From Caballeronia arvi (lineage in GTDB: Bacteria > Pseudomonadota > Gammaproteobacteria > Burkholderiales > Burkholderiaceae), in the NCBI RefSeq assembly GCF_001544695.2, contig NZ_FCOM02000005.1:62001-126000 (forward strand): a DNA stretch of 64,000 nucleotides, in the 5' to 3' direction. Below, in pieces: positions 11,297 through 21,272 of this stretch. A program made the translations under genes and the position numbers. The notes beneath the pieces are model-generated. The model was not told where the DNA came from and made no database searches. It worked only from the letters and a program-made list of their open reading frames with translations. How positions within the stretch are numbered: position 1 is the stretch's first letter; every line of letters begins with the position of its first letter.

Positions 11297-13257
11297 TGAA
11301 CCGCCGTCGTGTTGCCGGTCGCGGAATCATCGCCGGTCGAATTGCGGCCGCGACGACCTGCACCGCGTTTCAGATGAACCATTAGCAGCGAGATCGCTGC
11401 CGGCGTGATCCCCGAGATGCGTGACGCTTGCCCTATCGTTTCAGGGCGATGCTGGATCAGCTTCTGCCGTGCCTCGAAGGACAAGCCGCGAACGTCGTTG
11501 TAGTCGAGGCCCTCGGGCAGGCGCGTGTTTTCCTGTGCGCCATTTCGCTCGATTTCGTCCGCTTGTCGGTCGATATAGCCCTGATACTTCACACCGATCT
11601 CGATTTGTTCCGTGATTTGCGCCAACAGAACGGGATCTTCCGCGAGCGGCGCGTCGGGACCGCACGCGCCCTCGCGCAGTGCACAGATTCCATCGTACGA
11701 AACCCCCGGGCGTCGCAAGAGATCGGCCAAACTATATTCGTGGTCGATGGGCTTGCCCAGCAACGCAGTCGCCTCTTCGGCGGGCAGCGTCTTCGGATTC
11801 ACCCAGGTCGAGCGGAGCCGCTGTGTTTCACGTGAAACAGCATCGCGCTTGCGGCTGAACGCGTCCCAACGCACGTCATCGACGACACCCAGCTCGCGCC
11901 CGATCTCAGTCAGACGCATATCCGCATTGTCTTCACGCAGCGAAAGACGATACTCGGCGCGGCTCGTGAACATCCGATAGGGTTCCGACACGCCACGCGT
12001 CACCAGATCGTCGACGAGCACGCCCAAATATGCCTGATCCCGACGCGGCGACCACGCGTCCTTTCCTTGAACCTGCAAACTCGCGTTGATACCCGCGAGC
12101 AGGCCTTGGGCAGCCGCTTCTTCGTAGCCTGTCGTACCGTTGATCTGCCCGGCAAAGAACAGACCGTTGATCGCCTTTGTCTCTAGCGACGCCTTGAGCG
12201 CACGCGGGTCGAAGTAGTCATACTCGATTGCATAGCCAGGACGAAGGATGTGCGCGTGCTCGAGACCCCGCATCGAGCGGACAAGTTCGAGCTGGACATC
12301 GAACGGAAGGCTCGTGGAGATGCCGTTCGGATAGAACTCATTCGTTGTCAGCCCTTCCGGCTCGAGGAAGATCTGATGCGCGTCCTTCGATGCAAAACGA
12401 TGAATCTTGTCCTCGATCGACGGGCAATATCGCGGCCCAACGCCCTCGATCACGCCCGTGTACATGGGCGAACGGTCCAGCCCCGAGCGGATGATGTCGT
12501 GCGTCTGCGCGTTCGTATGCGTGACCCAGCACGGCATCTGACGCGGATGCTGCTCCACTCGTCCAAGAAACGAGAACACCGGAATCGGATCGAGATCGCC
12601 CGGCTGTTCTTCGAGTTTCGAGAAGTCGATCGTGCGGCCATCGATTCGCGGCGGCGTGCCTGTCTTGAGCCGGCCTTGGGGAAGCTTCAATTCCTTCAAG
12701 CGCGCAGACAGCGACACCGCGGCCGGATCGCCCGCGCGTCCACCGACGTAATTATTCAGGCCGACGTGAATCTTGCCGTCCAAGAAAGTGCCCGCCGTAA
12801 GGACGACGGCGCGCGCCCGAAAACGCAGACCAACCTGCGTTACCGCGCCAACGACGCGATCGCCTTCGACCATCAGGTCATCGACGGCTTGCTGGAACAG
12901 CCACAAATTCGGCTGATTCTCCAGCCGATGACGAATGGCCTGCTTGTACAGCAGCCGGTCCGCCTGCGCGCGCGTAGCCCGCACGGCCGGCCCTTTCGAG
13001 GAATTGAGAATGCGGAACTGGATGCCCGACTCGTCGGTAGCGGCGGCCATTGCCCCGCCGAGCGCGTCAACTTCTTTGACGAGATGGCCCTTGCCGATTC
13101 CGCCGATCGACGGATTGCAGCTCATCTGGCCCAACGTCTCGATGTTGTGGGTCAAAAGTAGCGTTCTGCAGCCCATCCGCGCGGAGGCAAGCGCGGCCTC
13201 AGTGCCCGCGTGACCGCCGCCGACGACGATCACATCAAATTCTGTGGGATAAAACAT
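11293..13257 (-). CDS. mnmG: tRNA uridine-34 carboxymethylaminomethyl modification enzyme MnmG
   Basis: This FAD enzyme works with MnmE to build cmnm5U34 in tRNA (654 aa). The FAD motif [21 protein letters not shown] is at residues 10-30, [14 protein letters not shown] follows, and [11 protein letters not shown] and [11 protein letters not shown] are present. The C-terminal ~25 residues form a basic/Gly/Thr tail. A perfect parS (11824-11839) is embedded in its coding sequence. A perfect TATAAT lies about 50 bp upstream. The product feeds MnmC at 39759. Confidence 0.98.
   Translation of the reverse strand: MFYPTEFDVIVVGGGHAGTEAALASARMGCRTLLLTHNIETLGQMSCNPSIGGIGKGHLVKEVDALGGAMAAATDESGIQFRILNSSKGPAVRATRAQADRLLYKQAIRHRLENQPNLWLFQQAVDDLMVEGDRVVGAVTQVGLRFRARAVVLTAGTFLDGKIHVGLNNYVGGRAGDPAAVSLSARLKELKLPQGRLKTGTPPRIDGRTIDFSKLEEQPGDLDPIPVFSFLGRVEQHPRQMPCWVTHTNAQTHDIIRSGLDRSPMYTGVIEGVGPRYCPSIEDKIHRFASKDAHQIFLEPEGLTTNEFYPNGISTSLPFDVQLELVRSMRGLEHAHILRPGYAIEYDYFDPRALKASLETKAINGLFFAGQINGTTGYEEAAAQGLLAGINASLQVQGKDAWSPRRDQAYLGVLVDDLVTRGVSEPYRMFTSRAEYRLSLREDNADMRLTEIGRELGVVDDVRWDAFSRKRDAVSRETQRLRSTWVNPKTLPAEEATALLGKPIDHEYSLADLLRRPGVSYDGICALREGACGPDAPLAEDPVLLAQITEQIEIGVKYQGYIDRQADEIERNGAQENTRLPEGLDYNDVRGLSFEARQKLIQHRPETIGQASRISGITPAAISLLMVHLKRGAGRRGRNSTGDDSATGNTTAVQ
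11824..11839. promoter_or_regulatory. parS centromere site inside mnmG
   Basis: The sequence is TGTTTCACGTGAAACA, a perfect 16-bp palindrome that matches the universal bacterial parS consensus in all positions. It lies within the mnmG reading frame, 2.1 kb upstream of the parB start codon. ParB should bind and spread from here. Confidence 0.95.
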
Positions 13258-13307
13258 TGGAGATTTCGTGCACGAACGACACGAACCTGAAGAGAGAATA
13301 GCTTTGA

Positions 13308-13313
13308 ATTATA
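13308..13313 (-). promoter_or_regulatory. -10 element upstream of mnmG
   Basis: A perfect TATAAT on the minus strand lies about 50 bp before the mnmG start. The -35 region 16-18 bp further upstream is poor (TTCGAG at best), so an activator or extended contacts may be needed. It is the likely promoter of mnmG-rsmG-parA-parB-permease. Confidence 0.5.
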
Positions 13314-13357
13314 ACGGTTTCTTCTCTGTCTCGAATTCGACCGATTGGCTAATGGCG

Positions 13358-13391
13358 AAAAAAATGGCGTGTTTCACGTGAAACACGCCAT
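13358..13391 (-). terminator. parS site forming the stem of an intrinsic terminator
   Basis: A second perfect parS, TGTTTCACGTGAAACA, spans 13370-13385. It is extended on both sides into a 28-bp perfect palindrome (13364-13391, outer arms ATGGCG/CGCCAT). On the minus strand the palindrome runs straight into seven T residues (13364-13358). It lies 25 bp after the livF stop and 107 bp before mnmG. It therefore has the shape of a rho-independent terminator for the liv operon and the sequence of a ParB site. Confidence 0.85.
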
Positions 13392-13415
13392 CGTCTGAGC
13401 CGGTCCGCGCCTCGT

Positions 13416-14186
13416 TTAAGCGCTTTTCTTCGTCAGACCAAGATAGGTTTCGATGACTTGCGGGTTATGTTGGAGTGCGTCGGCATTGCCTTCCAGAGCG
13501 AACTCTCCCGTTTCGAGCACGTAGCCGTAATCGGAAATCTGCAACGCGGCACGCGCGTTCTGCTCAATCAGCAGCGTGGCGACGCCCGTCTGACGAAGCG
13601 CGCTGATGATGTGAAAAATCTCCTTCACGATCAGCGGCGCGAGACCGAGGCTCGGTTCATCGAGCATGAGCAACTGCGGCTTGCCCATCAACGCACGGCC
13701 AACGGCGAGCATCTGACGCTCCCCGCCAGAGAGCGTGCCGGCCGCCTGCTTCCATCGCTCCTTCAGCCGAGGGAACAACTCGAAGACGTGATCGAGTTGA
13801 TCGAGGAAATTGCGTTCCCCTGCTCTCTTTCGCCGATATGCGCCGAGCACGAGATTGTCCTCGACCGCCATCGTCGAGAACAATTCGCGCTTCTCCGGTA
13901 CGAGGCACATTCCACGTGAGACGCGACGTTCAATCGCCAGCGCGGAGACATCCTCGCCGAGATAGCGCACGAGGCCCTTTGCGTGTCCCGTCTGCGGTAA
14001 TGCTCCCATGATCGCGTTGAGCAGGGTCGACTTACCCGCACCGTTCGGCCCGATCACCGAGACGATTTGCCCTGCTCCGACCGTCAGTTTTCCGTCGTGC
14101 AGCGCTTCAACCTTCCCGTAGCGCACCGACAAGCCTTGCACCTGCAAGATCGGCTCTCGCACAGCATTCGATTCGTTCGCCATCAT
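13416..14186 (-). CDS. livF: Branched-chain amino acid type ABC transporter ATPase LivF
   Basis: This is a cytoplasmic ATPase of a Liv-type importer (256 aa). Walker [10 protein letters not shown], the signature LSGGERQMLAVGRALM and Walker B LLMLDEPSLGLAPL are intact. The frame is open further upstream, but the start at 14186 overlaps the stop of the livM-livG fusion as ATGA and gives the family N-terminus (VQGLSVRYGKVEALH). A second ATG directly follows the first. It is the last gene of the operon and is followed by the parS terminator. Confidence 0.95.
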   Translation of the reverse strand: MMANESNAVREPILQVQGLSVRYGKVEALHDGKLTVGAGQIVSVIGPNGAGKSTLLNAIMGALPQTGHAKGLVRYLGEDVSALAIERRVSRGMCLVPEKRELFSTMAVEDNLVLGAYRRKRAGERNFLDQLDHVFELFPRLKERWKQAAGTLSGGERQMLAVGRALMGKPQLLMLDEPSLGLAPLIVKEIFHIISALRQTGVATLLIEQNARAALQISDYGYVLETGEFALEGNADALQHNPQVIETYLGLTKKSA

Positions 14187-15955
14187 TCCACCCCGCCCAG
14201 ATATGCCTCGAGAACCGCCGGATCTTTCTGGACGTCCGTTGGCAATCCTTCCGCGATCTTCGTGCCAAACTCCATCACGACGAGCCGATCCGTGAGGTTC
14301 ATCACGAAATCCATGTCGTGCTCGACCAACAAAATGCTCATGCCCTCCGCGCGCAGCTTCCGCAGCAAATCGGCGAGCTGCACCTTTTCCTGATAGCGCA
14401 GACCTGCGGCCGGTTCGTCGAGCAGCAGCAAAGTCGGATCGCAGCACAGCGCACGGGCAATTTCGAGAATCCGCTGCTGACCGAGCGCGAGACTGCCGGC
14501 CTCGCTGTAGATGTGCTTTTCCAGGCCGACGCGTGCGATCTGCTTCGCCGCCTCCGCCATCAACCGCGCTTCCTCCGGCGCGTTCAAGCGGGCAATGCTC
14601 CGCCAGACACCCGTAGTGCCACGCAAATGCGCGCCGATCGCGACGTTCTCCAGCACAGTCATACCGGGGAGCATTTTGACGTGCTGGAACGTGCGCCCAA
14701 TGCCACGCTTCACGATTTCACGTGAAGTGAGCTTCTCGATGCGCTCGCCGTGGAAACTGATCGCGCCACTGGTCGCCTGGAGCACGCCGGTCACGAGATT
14801 GAACGTCGTCGACTTGCCCGCGCCGTTCGGCCCGATTAGTCCGATGATCTCGCCCGCTTTCACGTCGAAACTTACGTCGTTCACCGCGACGAGTCCGCCG
14901 AACTGTTTACGCGCCTTCTCGACAACGAGCAGGCGCTCACCCGCCGCAGGTTTGCTGCGCTGCGGCAAAGCCTCGCTGTGATTCGATACATGAGCACGCG
15001 GCCCACGCGGGAAAATCCGTGCGACGAACGGCCACACGCCCTGCCGCGCGTATTGGAGCAGGAGCACCATCAAGACACCGAAAACGATAATCTCAAAATT
15101 GCCGTTCGCACCGAGCAGCTTCGGCAACAGCGTCTGCAGATAGTCCTGAAGCACGGTGAGAATCGTTGCGCCGAGAATCGCGCCCCAGACATGCGAAACT
15201 CCGCCGACCACCGCCATGAACAGGAACTCGATGCCGTGATTGAGACCGAAAGGCGTCGGATTCACCGCGCGCTGCAAGTGCGCATACAAAAAGCCCGAAA
15301 TCGCCGCCAGAACCGCTGCATAGATGAAGATGACCACGCGCATCCAGGCGGTGTTGACGCCCATCGCTTCGGCCATCGTGCCGCCGCCACGCAGCGCGCG
15401 AATCGCACGCCCCGGCCGACTGTTAAGCAGGTTTTGAACAGACACTACGGCGAGCAGCACAACGACCCAGATCAGGTAGTAGATGCTGCGGCCCGACTCG
15501 AGCTCCCAGCCGAACAGATTGAGCACAGGAATGCCGTTGATGCCGTCGTACTTGCCGAGCAGTTCCATGTTGCCGAACAGGTAGAACAGCGACAGCCCCC
15601 ACGCGATCGTCCCGAGCGGCAGGAAGTGCCCGGAGAGACGCATTGTGATGAGCCCGAGCAAGAGCGCAATGAACGCCGTCAACACGACGCCAGCGATCAA
15701 CGCAAGCCACGGCGAGACACCGTAGCGCGTCGTCAGGAAGGCTGTCGCATAAGCGCCTACGCCAACGAACGCGGCCTGTCCGAAGCTCGTCATGCCGCCG
15801 ATGCCCGTCAGCAGCACGAGCCCGATCGCGACGATCGAATAGAGGCCGATGTAGTTCAGCAGCGTGATCCAGTACTCGGGCACGGCGACCGGCCCCGGCA
15901 GCACGGGCAGCGCGAAGACGACCAGCAGGAAGATCCAGAAAGAACGGAATTTCAT
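14183..15955 (-). CDS. Fused LivM permease / LivG ATPase
   Basis: This single 590-aa chain joins an inner-membrane permease and an ATPase of a branched-chain amino acid type importer. Residues ~1-310 are LivM (about nine hydrophobic segments, with [20 protein letters not shown] and [13 protein letters not shown]). After an Arg/Pro-rich linker, residues ~345-590 are LivG, with [15 protein letters not shown]-like [27 protein letters not shown] and [10 protein letters not shown]. The ATG at 15955 is chosen because GAGGAG precedes it by 7 nt. An upstream ATG at 15976 would overlap livH. The frame is continuous, so the fusion is real in this sequence. Confidence 0.93.
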   Translation of the reverse strand: MKFRSFWIFLLVVFALPVLPGPVAVPEYWITLLNYIGLYSIVAIGLVLLTGIGGMTSFGQAAFVGVGAYATAFLTTRYGVSPWLALIAGVVLTAFIALLLGLITMRLSGHFLPLGTIAWGLSLFYLFGNMELLGKYDGINGIPVLNLFGWELESGRSIYYLIWVVVLLAVVSVQNLLNSRPGRAIRALRGGGTMAEAMGVNTAWMRVVIFIYAAVLAAISGFLYAHLQRAVNPTPFGLNHGIEFLFMAVVGGVSHVWGAILGATILTVLQDYLQTLLPKLLGANGNFEIIVFGVLMVLLLQYARQGVWPFVARIFPRGPRAHVSNHSEALPQRSKPAAGERLLVVEKARKQFGGLVAVNDVSFDVKAGEIIGLIGPNGAGKSTTFNLVTGVLQATSGAISFHGERIEKLTSREIVKRGIGRTFQHVKMLPGMTVLENVAIGAHLRGTTGVWRSIARLNAPEEARLMAEAAKQIARVGLEKHIYSEAGSLALGQQRILEIARALCCDPTLLLLDEPAAGLRYQEKVQLADLLRKLRAEGMSILLVEHDMDFVMNLTDRLVVMEFGTKIAEGLPTDVQKDPAVLEAYLGGVE

Positions 15956-15959
15956 CGGC

Positions 15960-17015
15960 TTACTCCTCGTCTTCATCCGAATGCGGGCTTGCGAGACTTC
16001 GCCACAGCAAGACCGGAATGATCAGGGTGAAGACGATCACCTCCTTATATGCGCTCGCCCAGAACGACGAATACGATTCGAGCAACCCGACCAGCAGCGA
16101 TCCTGCCGCCGCCAGCGGATAGCTCACCAGACCACCGACGATGGCCCCCACGAACCCCTTCAGACCGATCAGGAAGCCCGAGTCGTAGTAGATGGTCGTG
16201 ATCGGCGCCACGAGCACGCCGCACAGCGCGCCGAGGCCGGCAGCGAGCGTGAACGCGAGACGCCCCGCCTGCGTCGTGCCGATGCCAACCAGCCGCGCAC
16301 CCAGCCGGTTCACCGACGTCGCACGCAACGCCTTTCCGGAAATGGAGCGATCGAAGTAGAAGTACAGCGCGACGATCAGCACGACAGCCGTGCCGACGAC
16401 CCACAGGCTCTGCCCCGAGATCGACACATCGCCGAGATTGAAGGTGGCGTCGGAGAACGCGGTCGTGCGCGAGCCTTCCGCGCCGAACATGACGAGCCCG
16501 AGGCCGACCATCGCGAAGTGCACCGCTACCGCGACGATCAGGAGCAAAAGCGTGCTCGCCTCCGCGATCGGCTCATACGCGAGCCGATAGACGAACGGTC
16601 CCATCGGCACGACGATCAGCAGCGTCAGCGCGATTTGCGCAATCATCGGCAAGGGCTGCGCGGCAACCGCCTGCGTAATGCCCCAGACTGCGACAGGAAA
16701 GAGAAGATACTTGCCCGCAAGCACCGCGAGCAATCGGCCGATCTGGTGATATCGCGCGGGATGGCGCACGATGCCTGCCAATTCGGCGACGAAGCAGCCC
16801 ACGCCCATCGCGATGAGCAGATAGCAGGTCGCCGGCAGTTTCTGCGTTTGCAACGCGGCCAGCGTGAGCGCGCCGTACGCAACGAACTCGCCCTGCGGAA
16901 TGAAAATAACGCGTGTCACGGAGAACACGAGCACCAGAGCGAGTGCGAGCAAGGCGTAGATCGCACCCGTGGTGATCCCGTCCTGCGCGAGGATCGCCGC
17001 AATCGATAAGTCCAT
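15960..17015 (-). CDS. livH: Branched-chain amino acid type ABC permease LivH
   Basis: This is an inner-membrane permease (351 aa) with about eight to nine hydrophobic helices. [31 protein letters not shown] is the usual LivH opening, and [16 protein letters not shown] and the EAA-like [25 protein letters not shown] segment follow. It is longer than the usual ~290-300 aa, the extra being a central stretch around [23 protein letters not shown] precedes the ATG. It lies 4 bp before the start of the livM-livG fusion. Confidence 0.92.
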   Translation of the reverse strand: MDLSIAAILAQDGITTGAIYALLALALVLVFSVTRVIFIPQGEFVAYGALTLAALQTQKLPATCYLLIAMGVGCFVAELAGIVRHPARYHQIGRLLAVLAGKYLLFPVAVWGITQAVAAQPLPMIAQIALTLLIVVPMGPFVYRLAYEPIAEASTLLLLIVAVAVHFAMVGLGLVMFGAEGSRTTAFSDATFNLGDVSISGQSLWVVGTAVVLIVALYFYFDRSISGKALRATSVNRLGARLVGIGTTQAGRLAFTLAAGLGALCGVLVAPITTIYYDSGFLIGLKGFVGAIVGGLVSYPLAAAGSLLVGLLESYSSFWASAYKEVIVFTLIIPVLLWRSLASPHSDEDEE

Positions 17016-17047
17016 ACTTCCTCTTCGAAGCTTCGGTGAAACATGGT

Positions 17048-17079
17048 CAAACGGCGCGCCGTTGCCGGTGCGCCGTTTG
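17048..17079 (-). other. Hairpin between binding-protein gene and livH
   Basis: A perfect 10-bp inverted repeat (CAAACGGCGC at 17048-17057 with GCGCCGTTTG at 17070-17079) lies in the 99-bp gap between the binding-protein gene and livH. No T-run follows on the minus strand. It fits a 3' mRNA-stabilising structure that keeps periplasmic binding protein levels above those of the membrane genes. Confidence 0.55.
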
Positions 17080-17114
17080 TCTTGAAAATAAGGCGAGAAA
17101 GCGTCGTGCGATGA

Positions 17115-18287
17115 TCAGTCGTTCAACAGCTTCCACTTGCCATCGACGATCTGCACCATCACGCGCGCGCGAGTGTCGAAGCCGTTGTGATCGTTCGGCG
17201 TCGTGTTCATGATGCCGTGCGACACCGGCAGATCCTTCAGGTTTTCCAGCGCGGCGCGCAGCGCCTCGCGGAACTCCGGCGTGCCCGGCTGGCCCTTCTT
17301 GAGCGCCTCGGGAATCGCCCGCTGAAGCATCTGGCCCGCGTCCCACGCGTGGCCGCCGAAGGTCGAGAGCGAACCCGCGCCGAACGCCTTTTCATACGCG
17401 TCCTTGTATGCCGCCGACGATTTCTTCACCGGATTGCTCTCCGGCAACTGCTCTGTCACGAGCACCGGACCCGCGGGCAGGATCTCGCCCTCGCAATCCT
17501 TGCCGCAGACCCGCAGGAAGTCGTTATTCGCGACGCCGTGCGTCTGATACACCTTGCCCTTGTAGCCGCGCTCCTTCAGCGCCTTCGCCGGCAGCGCGGA
17601 CGGCGTGCCCGCACCCGCGATCAGCACCGCGTCCGGATTCGCGCCCATCGTCTTCAACACCTGACCGGTCACGGACGTGTCCGTGCGGTTATAGCGTTCG
17701 TTCGTGACGATCTTCAGCTTGTGCGCGTTCGCGGCCGCGTTGAAGACGTTGTACCAGCCGTCGCCGTAGGCATCCGCGAAGCCGATGAAGCCCACCGTCT
17801 TCACGCCGTGCTTCTCCATGTAGCTCGCGATCGCATCGGCCATCAGCGCGTCGTTCTGCGGCGTCTTGAAGACCCACGCCTTTTTCGCGTCCATCGGCGA
17901 GATGATCGCGGCCGATGCAGCCATCGAGATCATCGGCGTCTTGCCGGCGGCGGCCGGATCGATCATCGCGAGCGAGTTGGGCGTGACCGTCGAACCGACG
18001 ATCGCATCGACATGATCTTCATCGATCAGCTTGCGCGTGTTCTGCACGGCGCGGCTCGTGTCCGAGCCGTCATCGAGCACGATCCATTCGACCGACTTCC
18101 CGCCGATTTCCTTCGGCAACAGCGTGACGGTATTTTTCTCGGGAATCCCGAGCGATGCCGCCGGCCCCGTCGCCGAGAGCGTCACGCCGATCTTCACTTG
18201 CGCGAACGCCGCGCCCGCGCCTGCGAACATGCTGCCCGCGACGGCGAGCGCGATGCCCGTCCTGATCCATGCCTTCTTCGTTTTCAT
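17115..18287 (-). CDS. Leu/Ile/Val-type ABC transporter substrate-binding protein (copy A)
   Basis: This is a periplasmic type I binding protein (390 aa). A signal peptide (MKTKKAWIRT then GIALAVAGSMFAGAGAAFA) has a likely cut after residue 29, followed by QVKIGVTLSATGPAASLGIPEKNT. A cysteine pair (RVCGKDCEG) may form a disulfide. The start at 18287 has GGAGA upstream, and the frame opens 13 codons earlier without a ribosome binding site. It is closely similar to the next gene upstream. It is the probable receptor for the LivH/LivMG/LivF complex. The ligand is not readable; such proteins also bind aromatic or other carboxylates. Confidence 0.92.
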   Translation of the reverse strand: MKTKKAWIRTGIALAVAGSMFAGAGAAFAQVKIGVTLSATGPAASLGIPEKNTVTLLPKEIGGKSVEWIVLDDGSDTSRAVQNTRKLIDEDHVDAIVGSTVTPNSLAMIDPAAAGKTPMISMAASAAIISPMDAKKAWVFKTPQNDALMADAIASYMEKHGVKTVGFIGFADAYGDGWYNVFNAAANAHKLKIVTNERYNRTDTSVTGQVLKTMGANPDAVLIAGAGTPSALPAKALKERGYKGKVYQTHGVANNDFLRVCGKDCEGEILPAGPVLVTEQLPESNPVKKSSAAYKDAYEKAFGAGSLSTFGGHAWDAGQMLQRAIPEALKKGQPGTPEFREALRAALENLKDLPVSHGIMNTTPNDHNGFDTRARVMVQIVDGKWKLLND

Positions 18288-18512
18288 TGCTTGTCTCCAA
18301 ACGCGACTTGCCTGTTTTGCCAACACGCACCCGTGCGGTGCGCTGCTGCGAGCTGTTATCGATGCGCGCCCCCGAAGCCAGATCGAAAGGCCGCCCCAAT
18401 CTATGTACCGCGTTAATGCGTGCCAAGGGTGGATTTCCCTGACTGTTGCGCGGCTGCATGCGAGGCTTCGCGCCCTCTTCTTTCGCCGCCGTTCTCTTAC
18501 TGCACAGCACAG

Positions 18513-18545
18513 AAAAAAAGGCGCGTTATCTTGCGACGCGCCTTT
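18513..18545 (-). terminator. Rho-independent terminator between the two binding-protein genes
   Basis: A 10-bp stem (AAAGGCGCGT at 18517-18526 with ACGCGCCTTT at 18536-18545) has a 9-nt loop and runs into seven Ts on the minus strand. It ends the transcript of the upstream paralogue (18577-19755), so the two binding proteins are not simply one operon. The 289-bp gap must then hold the promoter of copy A. Confidence 0.85.
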
Positions 18546-18576
18546 GTTCTCCGATCAGTTCACATGCGTTTTGCCG

Positions 18577-19755
18577 TCAGTTGCCCGAGAGCTTCCACTT
18601 GCCGCCGACGATCTCCACCATCACGCGCGCGCGCTGGTCGAGTCCTGCGTGATCGTTGGGGCTCATGTTGAAGATGCCGTGCGACGCGGGCAGATTCTTC
18701 GTCTCTTCGATAGCCGCGCGCAACGCATCGCGGAACGCCGGCGTGCCGGGCTGGCCCTTCTTCAGCGCGACGGGAATCGCGCGCTGCAGAATGAGACCCG
18801 CGTCCCACGCGTGACCGCCGAACGTCGACACCGAACCCGCGCCATACGCGCCTTCATACGCCTTCTTGTACGCGAGAGCGGCCTGCTTCGCGGGATTGCT
18901 GTCGGGCAACTGCTCGGCGACCAGGAGCGGCCCCGCGGGCAGGAACGTGCCTTCGCAATCCTTGCCGCACACGCGCAGGAAGTCGTTATTGGCAACGCCG
19001 TGCGTCTGATAGATCTTGCCCTTGTAGCCGCGCTCCTTGAGCGTCTTCTGCGGCAGCGCGGCCGGCGTGCCCGCGCCGGCGATCAGCACCGCGTCCGCGT
19101 TCTGCGACATCATCTTGAGCACCTGGCCTGTGACCGATGCATCGTTGCGCGCGAAGCGCTCGTTAGCGACGACCTTCAGCTTCGCGAGATCGGCGGCTTT
19201 GCCGAACTCCTTGAACCAGCTCTCGCCATAGGCATCGGAAAAGCCGATGAACGCCACCGTCTTCACGCCGTGATTCGACATGTGCTGCGCAATCGCGGTC
19301 GCCATGAGAATGTCGTTCTGCGGCGTCTTGAAGACCCACGCCTTCTTGGCATCCATCGGCTCGACGATGCTCGCGGCCGCGGCCATCGAGATCATCGGCG
19401 TGTGCGTTTCGGCGGCGATATCGATCATCGCGAGCGAATTGGGCACGACGGTCGATCCGACGAGCGCATCGACATGATCTTCGCTCGTCAGCTTGCGCGC
19501 GTTTTTCACGGCCTGAGTGGAATCGGTGGCGTCGTCGAGGACGATGTACTCCACCTTCTGCCCCGCGATTTCCTTCGGTAATAGTGCGATCGTGTTCTTT
19601 TCCGGAATGCCGAGCGACGCCGCCGGACCCGTCGCCGAGACCGTCACGCCGATTTTCACGTCCGCCAAAACCTGATTGCTGAATGCCGCCGAGAAACTGA
19701 CACACATACTCGCGACGGCCATTGCGACCGTCTTACCGCGTAAAGCCAACTTCAT
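18577..19755 (-). CDS. Leu/Ile/Val-type ABC transporter substrate-binding protein (copy B)
   Basis: This is a paralogue of the gene just downstream (392 aa). The signal peptide is MKLALRGKTVAMAVASMCVS... with a cut near VLA|DVKIG. The mature proteins are alike throughout (GPAASLGIPEKNT, DEDHVDA versus SEDHVDA, HGVANNDFLRVCGKDCEG, GHAWDAG). The start at 19755 is set by the signal peptide. The frame is open 67 codons further upstream, but those residues look non-coding. It has its own terminator, which suggests tandem duplication followed by separate regulation. Confidence 0.92.
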   Translation of the reverse strand: MKLALRGKTVAMAVASMCVSFSAAFSNQVLADVKIGVTVSATGPAASLGIPEKNTIALLPKEIAGQKVEYIVLDDATDSTQAVKNARKLTSEDHVDALVGSTVVPNSLAMIDIAAETHTPMISMAAAASIVEPMDAKKAWVFKTPQNDILMATAIAQHMSNHGVKTVAFIGFSDAYGESWFKEFGKAADLAKLKVVANERFARNDASVTGQVLKMMSQNADAVLIAGAGTPAALPQKTLKERGYKGKIYQTHGVANNDFLRVCGKDCEGTFLPAGPLLVAEQLPDSNPAKQAALAYKKAYEGAYGAGSVSTFGGHAWDAGLILQRAIPVALKKGQPGTPAFRDALRAAIEETKNLPASHGIFNMSPNDHAGLDQRARVMVEIVGGKWKLSGN

Positions 19756-20297
19756 TGATTTGCGCCCCGTAAATCGTGTTTCTGCGTGATGGACTGCTTG
19801 CGACAAATGCCCGTGATTCGCGCCTGATCCGCGCCCCGAAACGAATCGCCGACCAACGGGTCGGGAAATGCAGTTTAGCGGACGGAAGCGCCGTGCAGCA
19901 AGCGTTTTGAAGGGTTTCCGGTGCGCGTCGGCGTTGCGTTGTAAATGCGCTCGCAATGCGGCGACTCGAATCCCGAAACCCTCGGGAAAACCCGCTTAAA
20001 ATGCGCCGCGGGATTATTCGTATTATCGACGGGCAATAAAAAAAGCGCTGTTGGACTCATCCAACAGCGCTTTTCGGTCGGGCACTTTGTGCCTCATGTC
20101 TCCTCGTTCTCCACCTCAAAAATCTGGGTGCAACAGAACTAGGACGCATGTTAAAGACTGCAACACTGCCCGACAACCTAGCATTTACCCTAGTGGTGCA
20201 CAAAAGCACCTCATCGGGGCGTATTTCTTGCAATACAGCGCGCATCTCGCAATCGCCCGCTTCGCTCATTTCCGTTCGGATTTCGAACCAAATCGCG
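19756..20297. other. Non-coding gap with the start region of copy B and the end region of the second liv operon
   Basis: This 542-bp gap has no credible gene. The left half should carry the promoter of the binding-protein gene at 18577-19755. The middle holds the bidirectional terminator at 20038-20074. No other repeat or motif is evident. Confidence 0.6.
20038..20074 (-). terminator. Strong terminator of the second liv operon (bidirectional shape)
   Basis: A perfect 15-bp stem (AAAAGCGCTGTTGGA at 20041-20055 with its complement at 20060-20074) has a 4-nt loop. On the minus strand the stem ends in seven Ts (20044-20038), and on the plus strand in four. It lies 224 bp downstream of livM and is the most likely end of the livG-F-K-H-M transcript. 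Confidence 0.85.
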
Positions 20298-21272
20298 TCA
20301 GCCTTGCAGCGGCCGAACCCGCGCGACGATCTCCCCGACGATGCCGCGCCGGAACGCCAGCACGCACGCGATGAAAATAACGCCGGTCACGATCGTCACC
20401 GATTCGCCGAGCGAGTTGAACCTCGACACGCCCGTCAGCCGCGCAATGCCGCTGCCGATATCGCCGAGCCGGTCTTCCAGCGCGACGATGATCGCGGCGC
20501 CGAGCAGCGGCCCGAACATCGTGCTCATGCCGCCGACGAGCGTCATCAGCACGACGAGACCGGACATCGTCCAGTAGGCGTCGCCGAGCGTTTCGAAGCC
20601 GAGAACGACCGTCTTCAGCGAACCCGCGAATCCCGCGAGCCCAGCGGACAGCACGAACGCCAGCAGCTTGTAGCGCGACGTGTCGTAGCCGAGCGAAGTC
20701 GCGCGCGGCTCGTTTTCCTTGATCGCGATGAGCACCTGTCCGAACGGCGAATGTACGATGCGTACGATCAGCGCGAACGCCAGCAGTGTCACGACGAGCA
20801 CGACGTAGTAAAGCGTCATGTCGCTGCCGAGATCGACGACATTGAAGAGCTTGCCGCGCGGAACGCCTTGCAGACCGTCTTCGCCGTGCGTGAAGGGCGC
20901 CTGCAGGAACACGAAGTAGACCATCTGCGCGAGCGCGAGCGTGACCATCGCGAAATAGATGCCCTGGCGGCGAATCGCGATCAGCCCGGCGACGAGCCCG
21001 AGCAGCGTCGCCGCCACTGTGCCCGCGATCACGCCGAGCTCCGGCGTGACGCTGAGCGTCTGGATCGCGTAGCCGGTGACGTAGCCTGCGGTCGAAAGAA
21101 ACATCGCGTGCCCGAACGACAGCAGCCCCGTATAGCCGATCAGCAGGTTGAACGCCGCCGCGAACAGCGCGAAGCACAGCACCTTCATCATGAACACGGG
21201 ATACACGCCGACGAACGGCGCCACGATCAGGCCGATCAGCAACAGGCCATAGAGCGCTTTTCTCTGCATCAT
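20298..21272 (-). CDS. livM: Branched-chain amino acid ABC permease LivM (second system)
   Basis: This is an inner-membrane permease (324 aa) with about nine hydrophobic helices. The LivM motif LIGYTGLLSFGHAMFLSTAGY is clear, followed by GGMSTMFGPLLGAAII near the C-terminus. The frame is open upstream, but the ATG at 21272 overlaps the livH stop as ATGA and is followed at once by a second ATG. It is the last gene of the second liv operon. Confidence 0.94.
   Translation of the reverse strand: MMQRKALYGLLLIGLIVAPFVGVYPVFMMKVLCFALFAAAFNLLIGYTGLLSFGHAMFLSTAGYVTGYAIQTLSVTPELGVIAGTVAATLLGLVAGLIAIRRQGIYFAMVTLALAQMVYFVFLQAPFTHGEDGLQGVPRGKLFNVVDLGSDMTLYYVVLVVTLLAFALIVRIVHSPFGQVLIAIKENEPRATSLGYDTSRYKLLAFVLSAGLAGFAGSLKTVVLGFETLGDAYWTMSGLVVLMTLVGGMSTMFGPLLGAAIIVALEDRLGDIGSGIARLTGVSRFNSLGESVTIVTGVIFIACVLAFRRGIVGEIVARVRPLQG

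Noticed and set aside
14714..14729. parS-like sequence in the livG part of the fusion (core TTTCACGTGAA)
   Set aside because: Only the 11-bp core matches; five outer positions differ, so strong ParB binding is unlikely.
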